A model generated the notes under the pieces. It worked only from the letters and a program-made list of their open reading frames with translations, did not search any database and was not told the origin of the DNA. This document shows, piece by piece, positions 1 through 9,054 of a stretch of DNA of 49,618 nt. Made by a program: the position numbers and the translations under genes. Origin of the DNA: an uncultured Kiritimatiellota bacterium. GTDB lineage: Bacteria > Verrucomicrobiota > Kiritimatiellia > RFP12 > UBA1067. Location of the stretch: contig CAKTZI010000027.1 of the NCBI GenBank assembly GCA_934635385.1, positions 1-49,618 of the forward strand. The letters run 5' to 3'. Numbering within the stretch: position 1 is the first letter of the stretch; every line of letters starts with the position of its first letter.

Positions 1-76
1 AGGGAGCCAAGCGGGACTGTCAGGAAGTGTCTCATTTTGCCCGCCCAAGAAATCTCATTTTGCTCGCCCGCCAACA
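1..76 (-). mobile_element. Insertion-sequence terminus (IS21-like), left window edge
   Basis: Read on the minus strand from 76 towards 1, this starts TGTTGGCGGGCGAGC and holds two AAAATGAGA words 23 bp apart. The right window edge (49543 onwards) starts with the same sequence and has the same 23-bp spacing, in opposite orientation. A TG start and several internal near-repeats per end are typical of IS21-family termini. No transposase is inside the window, so the family assignment is inference. The element body would lie to the left, outside the window. The most likely reason the window starts here is an assembly break in a multicopy element. Confidence 0.6.
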
Positions 77-112
77 GAAACGGGCGAAACCGCCGCGAAA
101 GGCCAAAGATTA

Positions 113-121
113 TGATATAAT
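113..121 (+). promoter_or_regulatory. Extended -10 promoter, leaderless, for the 131 gene
   Basis: TGA-TATAAT is an extended -10 element with the hexamer at 116-121. Only 9 nt separate it from the ATG at 131, so a transcript starting about 7 nt after the hexamer would begin at or next to the start codon. No Shine-Dalgarno sequence fits in the gap. Confidence 0.7.
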
Positions 122-130
122 ACGCAAACC

Positions 131-1681
131 ATGAGCGAAGAGAACGGAAACATCCTTGATTTCGGGTCGATTGACTTCACGCCCGCCTGGGCGAAGAAGG
201 GTGCCGGGGTCAGCGTCGGCAAGATTCGTCCCGAATCCGACGGGGCGCGCGAGGCGGGGCGTGGGGACAGGCCCCGCAAGCCCCTTGACGCACGTGACGG
301 GCGCAAGCCGATGGGCGAGAAGCGTCCCTTCGGCGGCGACCGCAAGGCGTTCGGCGACAAGCGGCCCTTTGGCGGCCGCAAGCCGTTCGGGGATCGGCCG
401 CGCTTCGAGGAGCGTCCGCGTCCGCTCGACTGCGAGGTGAAGATCCTGCCCGAGACGAAGGCGCTCGGCACGATCATCCGCAAGCTGCAGGGCGACGCGC
501 ACGCTTACAAGCTCAAGGAGCTTGCGTACTTCTTCCTCGACAACCCCCAGTCGATCCTGCTGAAGATCACGCCGCGCCCCCCCTCAACCTCCCAAACCTC
601 CCAAACTACCCAAACCTCTTTCTGCCAGTGCAAGGCGTGCGGGTTCGCCTCGACGCGCGAGGAGGACGTTCTTGCGCATGCGCTCACGGCGCATCTCGGC
701 GACTACTACGACGCGAAGGTGATTGACTGTGAGCCGCCGAAGGGCAGCTTCAACTGCGTCGCGAAGTGCGGGCTTTCGGGCGTCCTCCTGGGGCCGCCGA
801 ACATCCACGAGTTCAACGCGACGGTGAAGGAGATGATCCGGACGAAGTATCCGAACCTTTCCGAAGACCAGTACCGTGCGCACATCGAGATGGTGCGCGA
901 CCCGGAGGCGATCGAGGAATGGCGCAAGGGCGCGACGAAGAAGACCGTCTTCTTCGCGAAGGGCCAGGCCGACGTCGAGGGCGCGGCGCAGCTGACGCGC
1001 GAACAGGCCGAGGGCGAGTTCAAGCGCACGATCCTGCCGTCGCTCCTGGAGCGTCCGAAGCACCTGATGATCACGGCGGACGTCGCGCAGAAGTCGCCGG
1101 TGAAGCCGCTCGTCTGGGCGGTGAACGACGCGATCCAGGCCGAGCGCCGCGCGCCGGCGGGCATGTGCTTCGCGCTGCGCGGCGCGTTCCACCACCGCAA
1201 GCTCCATTTCTTCCGTGCGAACGATGCGCGCGGCCCGGAGTTCGTTTCGGGTCTTGAGTACAAGACGTTCGACGCCGAACACGCGATCCCCGAACTCGCC
1301 CGTGCCGCGAAGTTCGTCGCCGAGCATCCCTGCTGCGACAAGTCGGAGTTCCCGACGGACGATCCCGAGTTCGAGCAGCACCTGAACTGGCTCGTCACGA
1401 CCGGCCACGTCGTCGCGTTCACGAACGGCGTCTTCTCGGCCGTCGAGAAGTACCCGAAGTACGGCCCGCAGTGGAAGAAGCGTGCGAAGGTTGAGACGAA
1501 GGCGGAGGAGCCTGTGGTGTCCGCAGAGCCTGCGGCGCTGAACACGGAGACAGAGGAGGGACGGAGGCACGGAGAAGGAGAAAAAGCGAATCCGTGTGAA
1601 TCCGTGAAATCCGTGGTTAAGAATTCTGAAGTAGAAGAAGAGGTGAAGAAAGATGAGACTGCCCCTGTCGTGGCTGAATGA
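131..1681 (+). CDS. Hypothetical protein with C2H2-like zinc finger and basic low-complexity N-terminus
   Basis: 516 aa, function not recognised. Residues about 45-100 are Arg/Gly/Pro-rich with repeated KRPFGG / RKPFGD-type units, a disordered and probably nucleic-acid-binding segment. A C2H2-like site follows: C167-x2-C170-x12-H183-x4-H188. The middle (about 190-450) is a conserved-looking globular region. Two stretches look like inserted short-word repeats read in frame: about residues 150-163 (Ser/Thr/Gln/Pro) and about 469-499 near the C-terminus. The start is ATG 131, placed 9 nt after a -10 box. The last 29 nt overlap pheT, so the two are probably cotranscribed. An RNA- or ribosome-associated role is only a guess from composition. 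Confidence 0.75.
   Translation: MSEENGNILDFGSIDFTPAWAKKGAGVSVGKIRPESDGAREAGRGDRPRKPLDARDGRKPMGEKRPFGGDRKAFGDKRPFGGRKPFGDRPRFEERPRPLDCEVKILPETKALGTIIRKLQGDAHAYKLKELAYFFLDNPQSILLKITPRPPSTSQTSQTTQTSFCQCKACGFASTREEDVLAHALTAHLGDYYDAKVIDCEPPKGSFNCVAKCGLSGVLLGPPNIHEFNATVKEMIRTKYPNLSEDQYRAHIEMVRDPEAIEEWRKGATKKTVFFAKGQADVEGAAQLTREQAEGEFKRTILPSLLERPKHLMITADVAQKSPVKPLVWAVNDAIQAERRAPAGMCFALRGAFHHRKLHFFRANDARGPEFVSGLEYKTFDAEHAIPELARAAKFVAEHPCCDKSEFPTDDPEFEQHLNWLVTTGHVVAFTNGVFSAVEKYPKYGPQWKKRAKVETKAEEPVVSAEPAALNTETEEGRRHGEGEKANPCESVKSVVKNSEVEEEVKKDETAPVVAE
263..275. repeat. Short GGGG/CCCC palindromic word, in frame
   Basis: GGGGACAGGCCCC, read in frame as Gly-Asp-Arg-Pro. The same 13-mer occurs at 25570-25582 in the same reading frame of another gene. 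With only two exact copies in the window it could be a dispersed palindrome or chance in GC-rich DNA. Confidence 0.35.
578..622. repeat. Degenerate CCTCCCAAA-type tandem word inside a gene
   Basis: Pyrimidine-rich tandem of CCTCCCAAA / CTACCCAAA words within the 131-1681 gene. It encodes a Ser/Thr/Gln-rich linker just before the zinc-finger-like segment. Composition contrasts sharply with the flanking coding sequence and contains no stop in the used frame. Confidence 0.6.
1535..1625. repeat. Degenerate ACGGAG / ATCCGTG word repeat inside a gene
   Basis: First a purine-rich run of ACGGAG-type words, then three copies of AATCCGTG or AATCCGTGT-type words ending in CCGTGGTTAAG. It lies in frame in the C-terminal 50 codons of the 131-1681 gene, just before the pheT start, and resembles the other short-word repeats of this window in style rather than sequence. 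Confidence 0.6.
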
Positions 1682-4121
1682 GTATGTCAAGGTCGATGAC
1701 ATCGACCCGAAGGAACTTGCCGAGAAGCTGACCCGTGCCGGACTGCAGGTCGAGTCGATCGAGACGGTCGGCGGGAATCCGCTTTCCGACCTGATCGTCG
1801 TCGCCGAGGTCGTCGCCTGTGCGGCGCATCCGAACTCCGACCACCTGCACGTCTGCACGGTGACGGACGGCCACGAGAATTTTCAGGTCGTCTGCGGCGC
1901 GCCGAACATGCGGCAGGGCATCAAGACGGCGTTCGCGAAGATCGGCGCGCCGATTCCCGCGTTCCTCGACAAGAACGGCAACCCGGAGAAGATCAAGAAG
2001 GGCAAGCTGCGCGGCGTCGAGAGCTTCGGCATGTGCTGCAGCGAGAAGGAGCTGTGCCTCGGCGAGGGTAACGACGGCATCATCGAGTATCCGGCGGAGA
2101 TCGCGAACGGCACGCCCGTCCGGGATGTCGCGAAGCTGGAGAAGCCGGAAGTCGTCTTCGACATCGAGGTGACGTGGAACCGGCCGGACGCGCTCTCGGT
2201 CGTCGGCCTCGCGCGCGAGTTCGCCGCGATCCTGCACCGTCCGCTCACGCTGCCGCCCGTGGACTTCGCCGAGTCCGCGACGGACGTGAACGACGAGGTG
2301 AAGGTCGTCGTCGAAGATCCGGCGAAGTGTCCGCGCTACACGGCGCGCGTCGTGACACGCGTGAAGGACGGGCCGTCGCCCGCCCTGATGGCGAAGCGGC
2401 TGGAGCTCTGCGGCGTCCGCTCGCTCGGCCTCGTCGTCGACGTCACGAACTACGTCCTCATGGAGCTCGGCGCGCCGCTGCACGCCTTCGACTACACGAA
2501 GCTCGACGGGCGCACGGTCGTCGTCCGCTGCGCGAAGGAAGGCGAGACGATCAAGACGTTGGACGGCGTGACGCGCACGCTCGACCCAACGATGCTCATG
2601 ATCTGCGACGCGACGCGTCCGAACTGCGTCGCCGGCGTCATGGGCGGCGAGGATTCCGGCATTTCCGAGGGCGAGACGAAGAGCGTCTTTCTCGAATCTG
2701 CGCTCTTCGAGCCGACGTCGACGAAGTACACGGCGACAAAGCTCGGCCTGTCGAGCGAGTCGTCCTACCGCTACATTCGCGGCGTGGACAAGGACATCGC
2801 CGACTTCGCGTCGCGCCGCGCGGCGCACCTGCTGCAGAAGTACGGCGCGGCCGAGATCGCGAAGGGCGTCATCGACGTCGACAACCGTCCGCAGCCGCTC
2901 AACGCGCCCGTCACGCTCAACTTCGACCGCGCCCGCAAGCTGATCGGCATCGACATCGGCAACGACGGGATGGTCTTCCTGCTGAAGGCACTGGGGCTGC
3001 GTCCGACGGAAACGGCCGACCACTTCGCCGCGTTCAAGGAGGTCACGTTCGAGATTCCGTCCTGGCGCTGGGATTTGTCGATGGAGGCCGATCTCGTCGA
3101 GGAGATCGCGCGGCTCTATGGGCTGGACAACATCCCGGACACGATGCCGAGCGCGCCGTCCGTCTCGTCGCTCTCCGACGCGCCGTTCCGCGCGAAGTGC
3201 CGGCTGCGTGAGATCCTGATGGGGCTGGGCTTCTCCGAGGCGATGCACTACTCGTTCCTCTCCGAGAAGGAGCTCTGCGACTTCGATCCGCGCGAGGAGA
3301 CGAAGAAGGCTCGGCTCGCGATTCCCGATCCCGTGTCCGCCGAGTACGGCTTCATGCGTGACAGCCTCTTGCCGCAGCTCTACGGGACGCTCGGCAAGAA
3401 CGCGGCGCACGAATCGTCCGCGCTCCTGTTCGAGACGGGCAAGGTCTTCGGCAAGGTGACGATTCCGGCGAAGGGCGAAATGCCCGCGAAGGAGCAGCCG
3501 ACGGAGAAGGATCTGCTGTCGCTCGGCTTCGTCGGCCCGGTCGGACGTGAGGCGCTGCGCCGCCGTCTGCCGCTGAACGAGGAGGAGGCCGTGCTCTGGA
3601 TGAAAGGCGCGGTCGAGGAGCTTGTCCGCAGCCTCCACGCCGGGCGCGTGGAGTTCGTCGCGGCGGATCATCCGGCGTTCGCGAAGGGCGCGGCGCTGCA
3701 GGTGAAGCTGAACGGCAAGGCGATCGGTGTTCTCGGCGCCGTCTCGTCGAAGCTGCGGCATCCGTTCCGCCTGACGACGCAGATGGCGCTCTGCGAACTG
3801 GAGACGAAGACGCTCCAGAAGAAGTTCGACGAAGTCGGGCGCGTCTCGGCCGTGCCGAGCTTCCCGAGCGTCCGACGCGACATCGCGATCGTCGACAGGG
3901 GCGGCGTCCCGCACGCGCAGATCGTCGAGACGATCCGTAAGAACGGCGGCAAGGAACTCGTCAAGGTCGAGCTTTTCGACGTGTTCAAGGACTCCCGCGC
4001 CTATGCGCTGGAGTTCAGGAGCGCGGAGAAGACGCTGACGGACGACGAGGTCGGGCGGGCCTTCCAGCGGATCGTCGACGCCCTCAAGGCGACCGCCGGC
4101 ATCGAGGTGAGGGAAAGTTGA
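1653..4121 (+). CDS. pheT: Phenylalanine--tRNA ligase beta subunit
   Basis: 822 aa, the usual length. Beta subunit of the cytoplasmic alpha2beta2 enzyme that charges tRNA-Phe. N-terminal segment MRLPLSWLNEYV and a tRNA-binding OB domain around residues 40-150 (VVAEVVACAAHPNSDHL). B3/B4 editing domain about 210-380, B5 domain about 410-480, catalytic-like core, then the anticodon-binding FDX-ACB domain at about 730-822 (FPSVRRDIAIV). The start overlaps the preceding gene by 29 nt. The alpha subunit gene pheS is not adjacent and not in the window, which is unusual because pheS and pheT are commonly paired. Confidence 0.97.
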   Translation: MRLPLSWLNEYVKVDDIDPKELAEKLTRAGLQVESIETVGGNPLSDLIVVAEVVACAAHPNSDHLHVCTVTDGHENFQVVCGAPNMRQGIKTAFAKIGAPIPAFLDKNGNPEKIKKGKLRGVESFGMCCSEKELCLGEGNDGIIEYPAEIANGTPVRDVAKLEKPEVVFDIEVTWNRPDALSVVGLAREFAAILHRPLTLPPVDFAESATDVNDEVKVVVEDPAKCPRYTARVVTRVKDGPSPALMAKRLELCGVRSLGLVVDVTNYVLMELGAPLHAFDYTKLDGRTVVVRCAKEGETIKTLDGVTRTLDPTMLMICDATRPNCVAGVMGGEDSGISEGETKSVFLESALFEPTSTKYTATKLGLSSESSYRYIRGVDKDIADFASRRAAHLLQKYGAAEIAKGVIDVDNRPQPLNAPVTLNFDRARKLIGIDIGNDGMVFLLKALGLRPTETADHFAAFKEVTFEIPSWRWDLSMEADLVEEIARLYGLDNIPDTMPSAPSVSSLSDAPFRAKCRLREILMGLGFSEAMHYSFLSEKELCDFDPREETKKARLAIPDPVSAEYGFMRDSLLPQLYGTLGKNAAHESSALLFETGKVFGKVTIPAKGEMPAKEQPTEKDLLSLGFVGPVGREALRRRLPLNEEEAVLWMKGAVEELVRSLHAGRVEFVAADHPAFAKGAALQVKLNGKAIGVLGAVSSKLRHPFRLTTQMALCELETKTLQKKFDEVGRVSAVPSFPSVRRDIAIVDRGGVPHAQIVETIRKNGGKELVKVELFDVFKDSRAYALEFRSAEKTLTDDEVGRAFQRIVDALKATAGIEVRES

Positions 4122-4293
4122 TCTTGTGAGGACGTGGGTCCTGGGCTGCACGCGGATTCAGCAGAAGTTTCTTCGACCGACATTTGAATAGGGGGCGCAA
4201 GCCTCACATTTGGAACGACGGGTTCCGGGGATTCTGTGCTACGGCAGTCTGGGATCTTTTGAATCGAGAACGCAAAAGAACGAAAGGCGAACG
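4122..4293. other. Intergenic gap with no recognised element
   Basis: 172 bp between pheT and the next start. No tRNA, clear terminator (no stem followed by a T-run) or strong promoter was seen. An open frame continues upstream of 4294 to about 4210, but it lacks a ribosome binding site and would bury the signal peptide, so it was not used. Confidence 0.4.
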
Positions 4294-5142
4294 ATGAAAA
4301 AACGAATGACGATACTGACGTGGACGATGCTCTTCGCGGCGGTCGCAGTGGCGTTTCCCGAAATTCCGCGCGAGAGCTCGAAGGCCCTCGGCGTCACGCG
4401 GGGGAACAAGTTCTCCGAAGGTCTCGTGTTCGTGAACGGCAAGTTCATCAAGCCGCCCTACCGCGTCGAGCGCTGGGGCACGGGCATCCGCATCAACAAG
4501 GTGCCCGTGACGGGGCAGGTCATCGACTGGGCGGAGTTCCTGAAGACCCAGCCGGGCTACACGCCGGCGCCCGAACCGCCGCCGTCCGCCTCCGTTGCGC
4601 CGACGGTTGCGCCGGCGGCGGCCGAGCCGGCGAACGACTACGACGATGCCTCGCTCGACGACCTCTTCGACGACAACCCCGTGCCGAAGAAGAAGGCGGA
4701 GCCGCCGAAGCCGGTCGCCGCCGCGCCGCGTCCCGCAACGCCCGCGCCGAAGCCCCTGCCGACGCTCGCGGGGCCGTTCGTCAAGAACGACGCCTCAAAG
4801 GCCCTTGTGAAGAAGGTGAACGCCGCGCGCGCCGAGATCGACCGGACGCTCCGCGCCGGCGGGTTCATCTGCTTCGGCGACGGCTACTCGCGCATCGTCG
4901 GCGACGCCCGCGCGGCGGCCAGGCTGCTGGACGCCCTGCCGGAGATCCAGATGAAGTCCGAGACGATCGCGTCCTTCCGCGCCGCCGTGCGCGTCGCGAA
5001 GCTCGACTACCTCCACGAGCTCGTCTGCGACGACCTTTTCCGCAACCGCATCGACTACCGCACGCTTCTGGAGCATCGCGAGAAGCTCCGCAAGGAGCAG
5101 GAGTGGAAGAAGATGATGGAAGCCCCCAAACCCCTGTTCTAA
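4294..5142 (+). CDS. Secreted or periplasmic protein of unknown function
   Basis: 282 aa from ATG 4294, chosen because it gives a clean signal peptide (MKKRMTILTWTMLFAAVAVA, cleavage near AFP) after the purine-rich AACGAAAGGCGA. After a short globular part (about 25-90, with FVNGKFIKPPYRVERWG) comes a Pro/Ala/acidic linker (about 95-165), then an alpha-helical C-terminal domain (about 170-282) ending in a Lys/Glu-rich helix. The linker plus helical tail suggests an envelope-anchored or complex-forming protein. The family was not recognised. It is followed by the aminotransferase gene after 47 nt. Confidence 0.8.
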   Translation: MKKRMTILTWTMLFAAVAVAFPEIPRESSKALGVTRGNKFSEGLVFVNGKFIKPPYRVERWGTGIRINKVPVTGQVIDWAEFLKTQPGYTPAPEPPPSASVAPTVAPAAAEPANDYDDASLDDLFDDNPVPKKKAEPPKPVAAAPRPATPAPKPLPTLAGPFVKNDASKALVKKVNAARAEIDRTLRAGGFICFGDGYSRIVGDARAAARLLDALPEIQMKSETIASFRAAVRVAKLDYLHELVCDDLFRNRIDYRTLLEHREKLRKEQEWKKMMEAPKPLF

Positions 5143-5189
5143 AACACGTCAACAGACAATCCCGCCAACAGACAAACAAGGCTCTTTCG

Positions 5190-6506
5190 ATGAACAAGCT
5201 CGCAAAGCAACTCAACAAGGATCTCGGCCTCGTCGCCTACACGCTCTCCGCCGCCGGCCGTCGCCTCTACTTCCCCTACGACGGCATTCTCGGCCAGGGC
5301 AACGAAGCCAAGGGCTGCGACATCAACGCGACGATCGGCATGGCGTTCGAGGAGGACGGCTCGCCGCTCGTGATGGACTGCTTCGCGCGGAACGTGCCGC
5401 TCGGCCGCAAGGCGTTCCTCTACGCCGGAAGCTTCGGACTGCCGGCCCTCCGCGAGCAGTGGCGCGCGATGGAGCTGAAGAAGAACCCGTCCATGAAGGG
5501 CATCCGCTGCTCGAACCCCGTCGTCACGAACGCGCTCACGCACGGCCTGCGGATTGCGGCGGAGCTGTTCCTCGACCCGCGCGACGAGCTCGTCACGCCC
5601 GACCTCTTCTGGGACAACTACGAGCTGATCTTCCGGGACGCCGTCGGCTGCAAGGTGCGCCACTTCAACACGTTCAAGAACGGGCGCTTCGACGCGGCGG
5701 CGCTGAAGGCTGCGCTGACCGCGCCGGGCATGAAGAAGCTCCTCGTCCTCAACTTCCCGAACAACCCGACGGGCTACACCGCGACGTATGAGGACGCGAA
5801 GCGGATCGTCGCCGCCGTCAAGGCCGCCGCCGAGACCGATCGGCGGATCATCGTCGTGCTTGACGACGCCTACTTCGGGCTCGTCTACGAGCCGGGCGTC
5901 CACGAGGAGTCGCTGTTCGCGGAGTTCGCGACGCTGCATCCGAACGTCATTGCCATCAAGCTCGACGGCACGACGAAGGAGGACTACGTGTGGGGGCTTC
6001 GCGTCGGCTTCATCTCCTTCGCGTTCAAGGGCGCGACGGACGCGCAGCTCAAGGCGCTGGAGGCCAAGGCGGCGGGCAACGTGCGCTCGGCGATCTCCAA
6101 TGTCTCGTCAATCGGCCAGCACCTCGCGATCGCCGCGTATGCGGACCCCGAATATGACGCGCAGAAGAAGCAGAAGTACGAGGTGCTGCGCGCGCGCTAT
6201 GTCGAGATTCGCCGCATCCTGAAGGCGCATCCCGAATACAGGAAGTCGTTCGAGGTCATGCCGTTCAACTCCGGCTACTTCATGTGCGTGAAGCCGCGCG
6301 GCGTCGAGGCCGAGGCGGTGCGCCAGCACCTGATCAAGAAGTACTCGACGGGCACGATCGTCCTGTCGGGACTCATCCGCCTCGCGTTCTCCACGATCCC
6401 GAAGGCGAAGCTCGAAACGCTCTTCGCGAACGTCCACGCGGCGATCAAGGACCTGCAGCAAGGCGAAGTCGATGGTGAAGTCGGGGATTTCGCGCGCGGA
6501 GCTTGA
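5190..6506 (+). CDS. PLP-dependent aminotransferase, class I/II fold
   Basis: 438 aa. Fold-type I aminotransferase features are visible: NFPNNPTGY (substrate and cofactor Asn loop), VVLDDAYFGL (Asp/Tyr contacting PLP) and the lysine region DGTTKEDYVWGLRVGF, where the Lys would form the Schiff base. The N-terminus GRRLYFPYDGILGQG differs from classical aspartate aminotransferases, so the amino-acid substrate is left open. ATG 5190 was chosen; the frame stays open far upstream, but that stretch is the shadow of the preceding gene. The 3' end overlaps the SNF2 gene by 35 nt, indicating cotranscription. Confidence 0.85.
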   Translation: MNKLAKQLNKDLGLVAYTLSAAGRRLYFPYDGILGQGNEAKGCDINATIGMAFEEDGSPLVMDCFARNVPLGRKAFLYAGSFGLPALREQWRAMELKKNPSMKGIRCSNPVVTNALTHGLRIAAELFLDPRDELVTPDLFWDNYELIFRDAVGCKVRHFNTFKNGRFDAAALKAALTAPGMKKLLVLNFPNNPTGYTATYEDAKRIVAAVKAAAETDRRIIVVLDDAYFGLVYEPGVHEESLFAEFATLHPNVIAIKLDGTTKEDYVWGLRVGFISFAFKGATDAQLKALEAKAAGNVRSAISNVSSIGQHLAIAAYADPEYDAQKKQKYEVLRARYVEIRRILKAHPEYRKSFEVMPFNSGYFMCVKPRGVEAEAVRQHLIKKYSTGTIVLSGLIRLAFSTIPKAKLETLFANVHAAIKDLQQGEVDGEVGDFARGA

Positions 6507-9054
6507 AAGTTGGGGCGGAAAGGACGTCTTCAACCAGGGGCTCGCGCTGTGCAATTCCGGCGACGTCACGGACGTCCGCTATGACGACGAGACGCTGACC
6601 GTCTCGGGCAAGATCCAGCAGCGCGGCGGCTGGGCGATGCCGGTGAGCTTCACGCTGGAGCGCGCGAGCTGCATCCGCTCGCACTGCCCCTGTGCGGCGA
6701 ACCAGCGCTACGGACGCATCTGCGAACACGTCCTCGCCGTCGGCATCGCCCTTTGGGTCATGGAGGCGGAGGAGGACGAGCTTGCGGCGGGCGGCGGTTC
6801 GGCGACAGCCTCGCGCAGTGACGACGCCCCGGACGCGGCGGGCGACGGGACGCACGGCGACTTCATCGAAGTGCCGATGGCGCCGAAGTTCTACGCCTAC
6901 CTCTCCGGCTCGCGTGCCGCGCTGTCCGTCGAGATTGACGCCTGGTACGGCGACATCGACTTCCCCGCGTGCTCGGTGCAGTCCGACCGCACGGTCTACC
7001 TCGAAGACCCGGACGACAACCTCGTGCGGCGGACGCGCTCGCTCAAGGCGGAGCGCGAGGCCGTGGCGGAGCTTGCGAAGTGGGGGTTCGAGCCGGGCTA
7101 CCGCGAAGGGGACTTGAAGCTCTACCTGACGAATCCGCAGAAGGTCATGACGTTCCTCGGCGCGGGCTATCCGAAGCTGCGCCGCCGCGCGGACTGGGAG
7201 TTCCAGCTCTCGGATCGCCTCTCGTCGCTCATGGACACGTTCCGCACGATCGTGCCCGTCGTCAAGGTGAAGGACGCGCCGGGCGGCGCGTTCGACGTCG
7301 CCTATGAATTCGACGCGCAGGGCGAGGACGTCGCGCCGGCCGAGATCCAGGCCGCGCTGAACCGGGGCGACGGCTGCCTTCTCCGAAACGGGCAGGTCTA
7401 CCTGCTGGACGGCGACGCGATCGAGCGGATGCAGGGCGTCTTCACGGACTGCGCCGCGACGCAGGGCGGCGCCGCGCCCGGCTGGTTCCGCGTGAAGGGC
7501 GTCTACGCGCCCTACGTGCGGTCGTCGCTCGAGTCGATTCTCGACGCCGTCGATCTCGACGACTCGGCCGCGTCGGCGTGGCGCGAAAGCGCCGCGAAGC
7601 GCGGCGACCCGAACGCGAAGTTCGAGCCGGTCGCGCTCGGTGCGCTTGACAAGGTTCTTCGGCCCTACCAGAAGCAGGGCGTCTACTGGATGCGCTTTCT
7701 CGAAGAGGCGGGGCTTTCGGGGCTTCTCGCCGACGAAATGGGCCTCGGCAAGACGCTTCAGACGCTGACGTGGCTGTCGTTGCCGACAGCCAACGGAACA
7801 GGCGCACCCCCCTCATCCCCCACTTCTCATCCCTCACCTCTCACCTCTCACCTCCCTTCCCTCATCGTCTGTCCGACGTCGCTTGTGCGCAACTGGGAGG
7901 CCGAGGCGAAGAAGTTCACGCCGCAGCTGAAGGTGCTCGTCATTTCCGGGCCGGAGCGCGCGCGCGACTTCCGCCGGATCGACGCGGCCGATCTCGTCGT
8001 GACGTCCTACGCGCTGCTGCAGCGCGACTTCGACGCGGCGTATCTCGGCCGCCGGTTCGGGGCGGTCGTCCTCGACGAGGCCCAGCACATCAAGAACCGC
8101 GAGACGAAGAACGCGAAGGCCGTGAAGCTGCTGGAGGCCGACCGCAGGCTCGCACTCACGGGCACGCCCGTCGAGAACTCCGTCGCGGACGTCTGGTCGA
8201 TCTTCGACTTCCTCATGCCGGACTATCTCGGCGACTACGAGACGTTCAGGCTCAACTTCGAGGGTCCGATCCGCGAGTCGGGCGACGCGGCGACGCTCGC
8301 GAAGCTGAAGCGCAAGATCGCGCCGTTCATCCTGCGGCGCGTGAAGAAGTCCGTCGCGAAGGACTTGCCGGACAAGATCGTGAAGGTCTCGTACTGTCCG
8401 ATGTCCGACGACGCCCAGCGCGAGTACGTGGCCGCGCTTGCGACGGCGCGGCGCGAGGCCGGGGCGGTCGTCAAGGCGAAGGGCTTCGCGAAGTCGAAGT
8501 TCGAGCTGCTCGCGCTGCTGATGCGGCTTCGCCAGATCGCCGCGCGCGCGAAGGTCGAGCCGTTCATGGAGCAGCTCGCCGACGCCGTCGCGGGCGGACA
8601 CAAGATCCTCGTCTTCTCGCAGTTCGTGAAGATGCTGAAGGTGCTGTCGGACGAGCTTCGGCGGGCGGGCATCCCGTTCTGCTATCTGGACGGCGCGACG
8701 AAAGACCGCCTCGGCGAATGCAACCGCTTCAACCGCGACCCGAAGATACCCGTCTTCCTCATCTCGCTCATGGCCGGCGGCACGGGCCTCAACCTCACGG
8801 GGGCGGACATGGTCATGCACTATGACCCATGGTGGAACCCCGCCGTCGAGGATCAGGCGACCGACCGTGCGCACCGCATCGGACAGAAGAAGACGGTCTA
8901 CGTCATGAAGATGATCGCGTCGGGGACGATCGAGGAGAAGGTGCTGGCGCTCCAGCGGCGCAAGCAGGCTGTCATCAGCGCGACCGTCTCGACGACCGAC
9001 GCGCAGGTGATGGAGACCTTGACCGCCGCCGACCTGAACGAACTACTGTCGTAG
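6472..9054 (+). CDS. SWIM zinc-finger SNF2-family helicase
   Basis: 860 aa. SWIM zinc-binding motif near the N-terminus (C72-x-C74 ... C84-x-H86), a helicase-associated region, then the Swi2/Snf2 ATPase: Walker A DEMGLGKT with K427, DEAQ box 535-538, and helicase C-terminal lobe with DPWWNPAVEDQATDRAHRIGQ. This is the bacterial HepA/RapA-like double-stranded-DNA translocase architecture, acting on DNA or on protein-DNA complexes. Residues about 442-464, between Walker A and motif Ia, are encoded by a pyrimidine-rich short-word repeat (7800-7862) that looks inserted in frame. Its end overlaps the convergent regulator gene by 12 nt. Confidence 0.92.
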   Translation: MVKSGISRAELESWGGKDVFNQGLALCNSGDVTDVRYDDETLTVSGKIQQRGGWAMPVSFTLERASCIRSHCPCAANQRYGRICEHVLAVGIALWVMEAEEDELAAGGGSATASRSDDAPDAAGDGTHGDFIEVPMAPKFYAYLSGSRAALSVEIDAWYGDIDFPACSVQSDRTVYLEDPDDNLVRRTRSLKAEREAVAELAKWGFEPGYREGDLKLYLTNPQKVMTFLGAGYPKLRRRADWEFQLSDRLSSLMDTFRTIVPVVKVKDAPGGAFDVAYEFDAQGEDVAPAEIQAALNRGDGCLLRNGQVYLLDGDAIERMQGVFTDCAATQGGAAPGWFRVKGVYAPYVRSSLESILDAVDLDDSAASAWRESAAKRGDPNAKFEPVALGALDKVLRPYQKQGVYWMRFLEEAGLSGLLADEMGLGKTLQTLTWLSLPTANGTGAPPSSPTSHPSPLTSHLPSLIVCPTSLVRNWEAEAKKFTPQLKVLVISGPERARDFRRIDAADLVVTSYALLQRDFDAAYLGRRFGAVVLDEAQHIKNRETKNAKAVKLLEADRRLALTGTPVENSVADVWSIFDFLMPDYLGDYETFRLNFEGPIRESGDAATLAKLKRKIAPFILRRVKKSVAKDLPDKIVKVSYCPMSDDAQREYVAALATARREAGAVVKAKGFAKSKFELLALLMRLRQIAARAKVEPFMEQLADAVAGGHKILVFSQFVKMLKVLSDELRRAGIPFCYLDGATKDRLGECNRFNRDPKIPVFLISLMAGGTGLNLTGADMVMHYDPWWNPAVEDQATDRAHRIGQKKTVYVMKMIASGTIEEKVLALQRRKQAVISATVSTTDAQVMETLTAADLNELLS
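7800..7862 (-). repeat. GAGGTGAGGGATGAGA-family word repeat inside the SNF2 gene
   Basis: Read on the minus strand it consists of GTGAGAGGTGAGGGATGAG-type words. The near-identical word GATGAGAAGTGAGGGATG occurs at 36047-36064, and GAGGTGAGGGATGAGA occurs on the minus strand at 43936-43971. Here it adds roughly 20 Ser/Thr/Pro/His-rich residues to the helicase core without a frameshift. Confidence 0.7.

Noticed and set aside
1617..4151. 844-codon open frame on the minus strand opposite pheT
   Set aside because: Arg/Leu/Asp-rich antisense shadow created by GC-biased codons; pheT on the plus strand is certain.
4122..4293. Structured RNA or riboswitch before the secreted protein gene
   Set aside because: No recognisable conserved core or convincing stems; left as unassigned.
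4320..5189. Long N-terminal extension of the aminotransferase
   Set aside because: Reads through the secreted-protein gene in another frame; Arg-rich, no homology, and family length fits ATG 5190.
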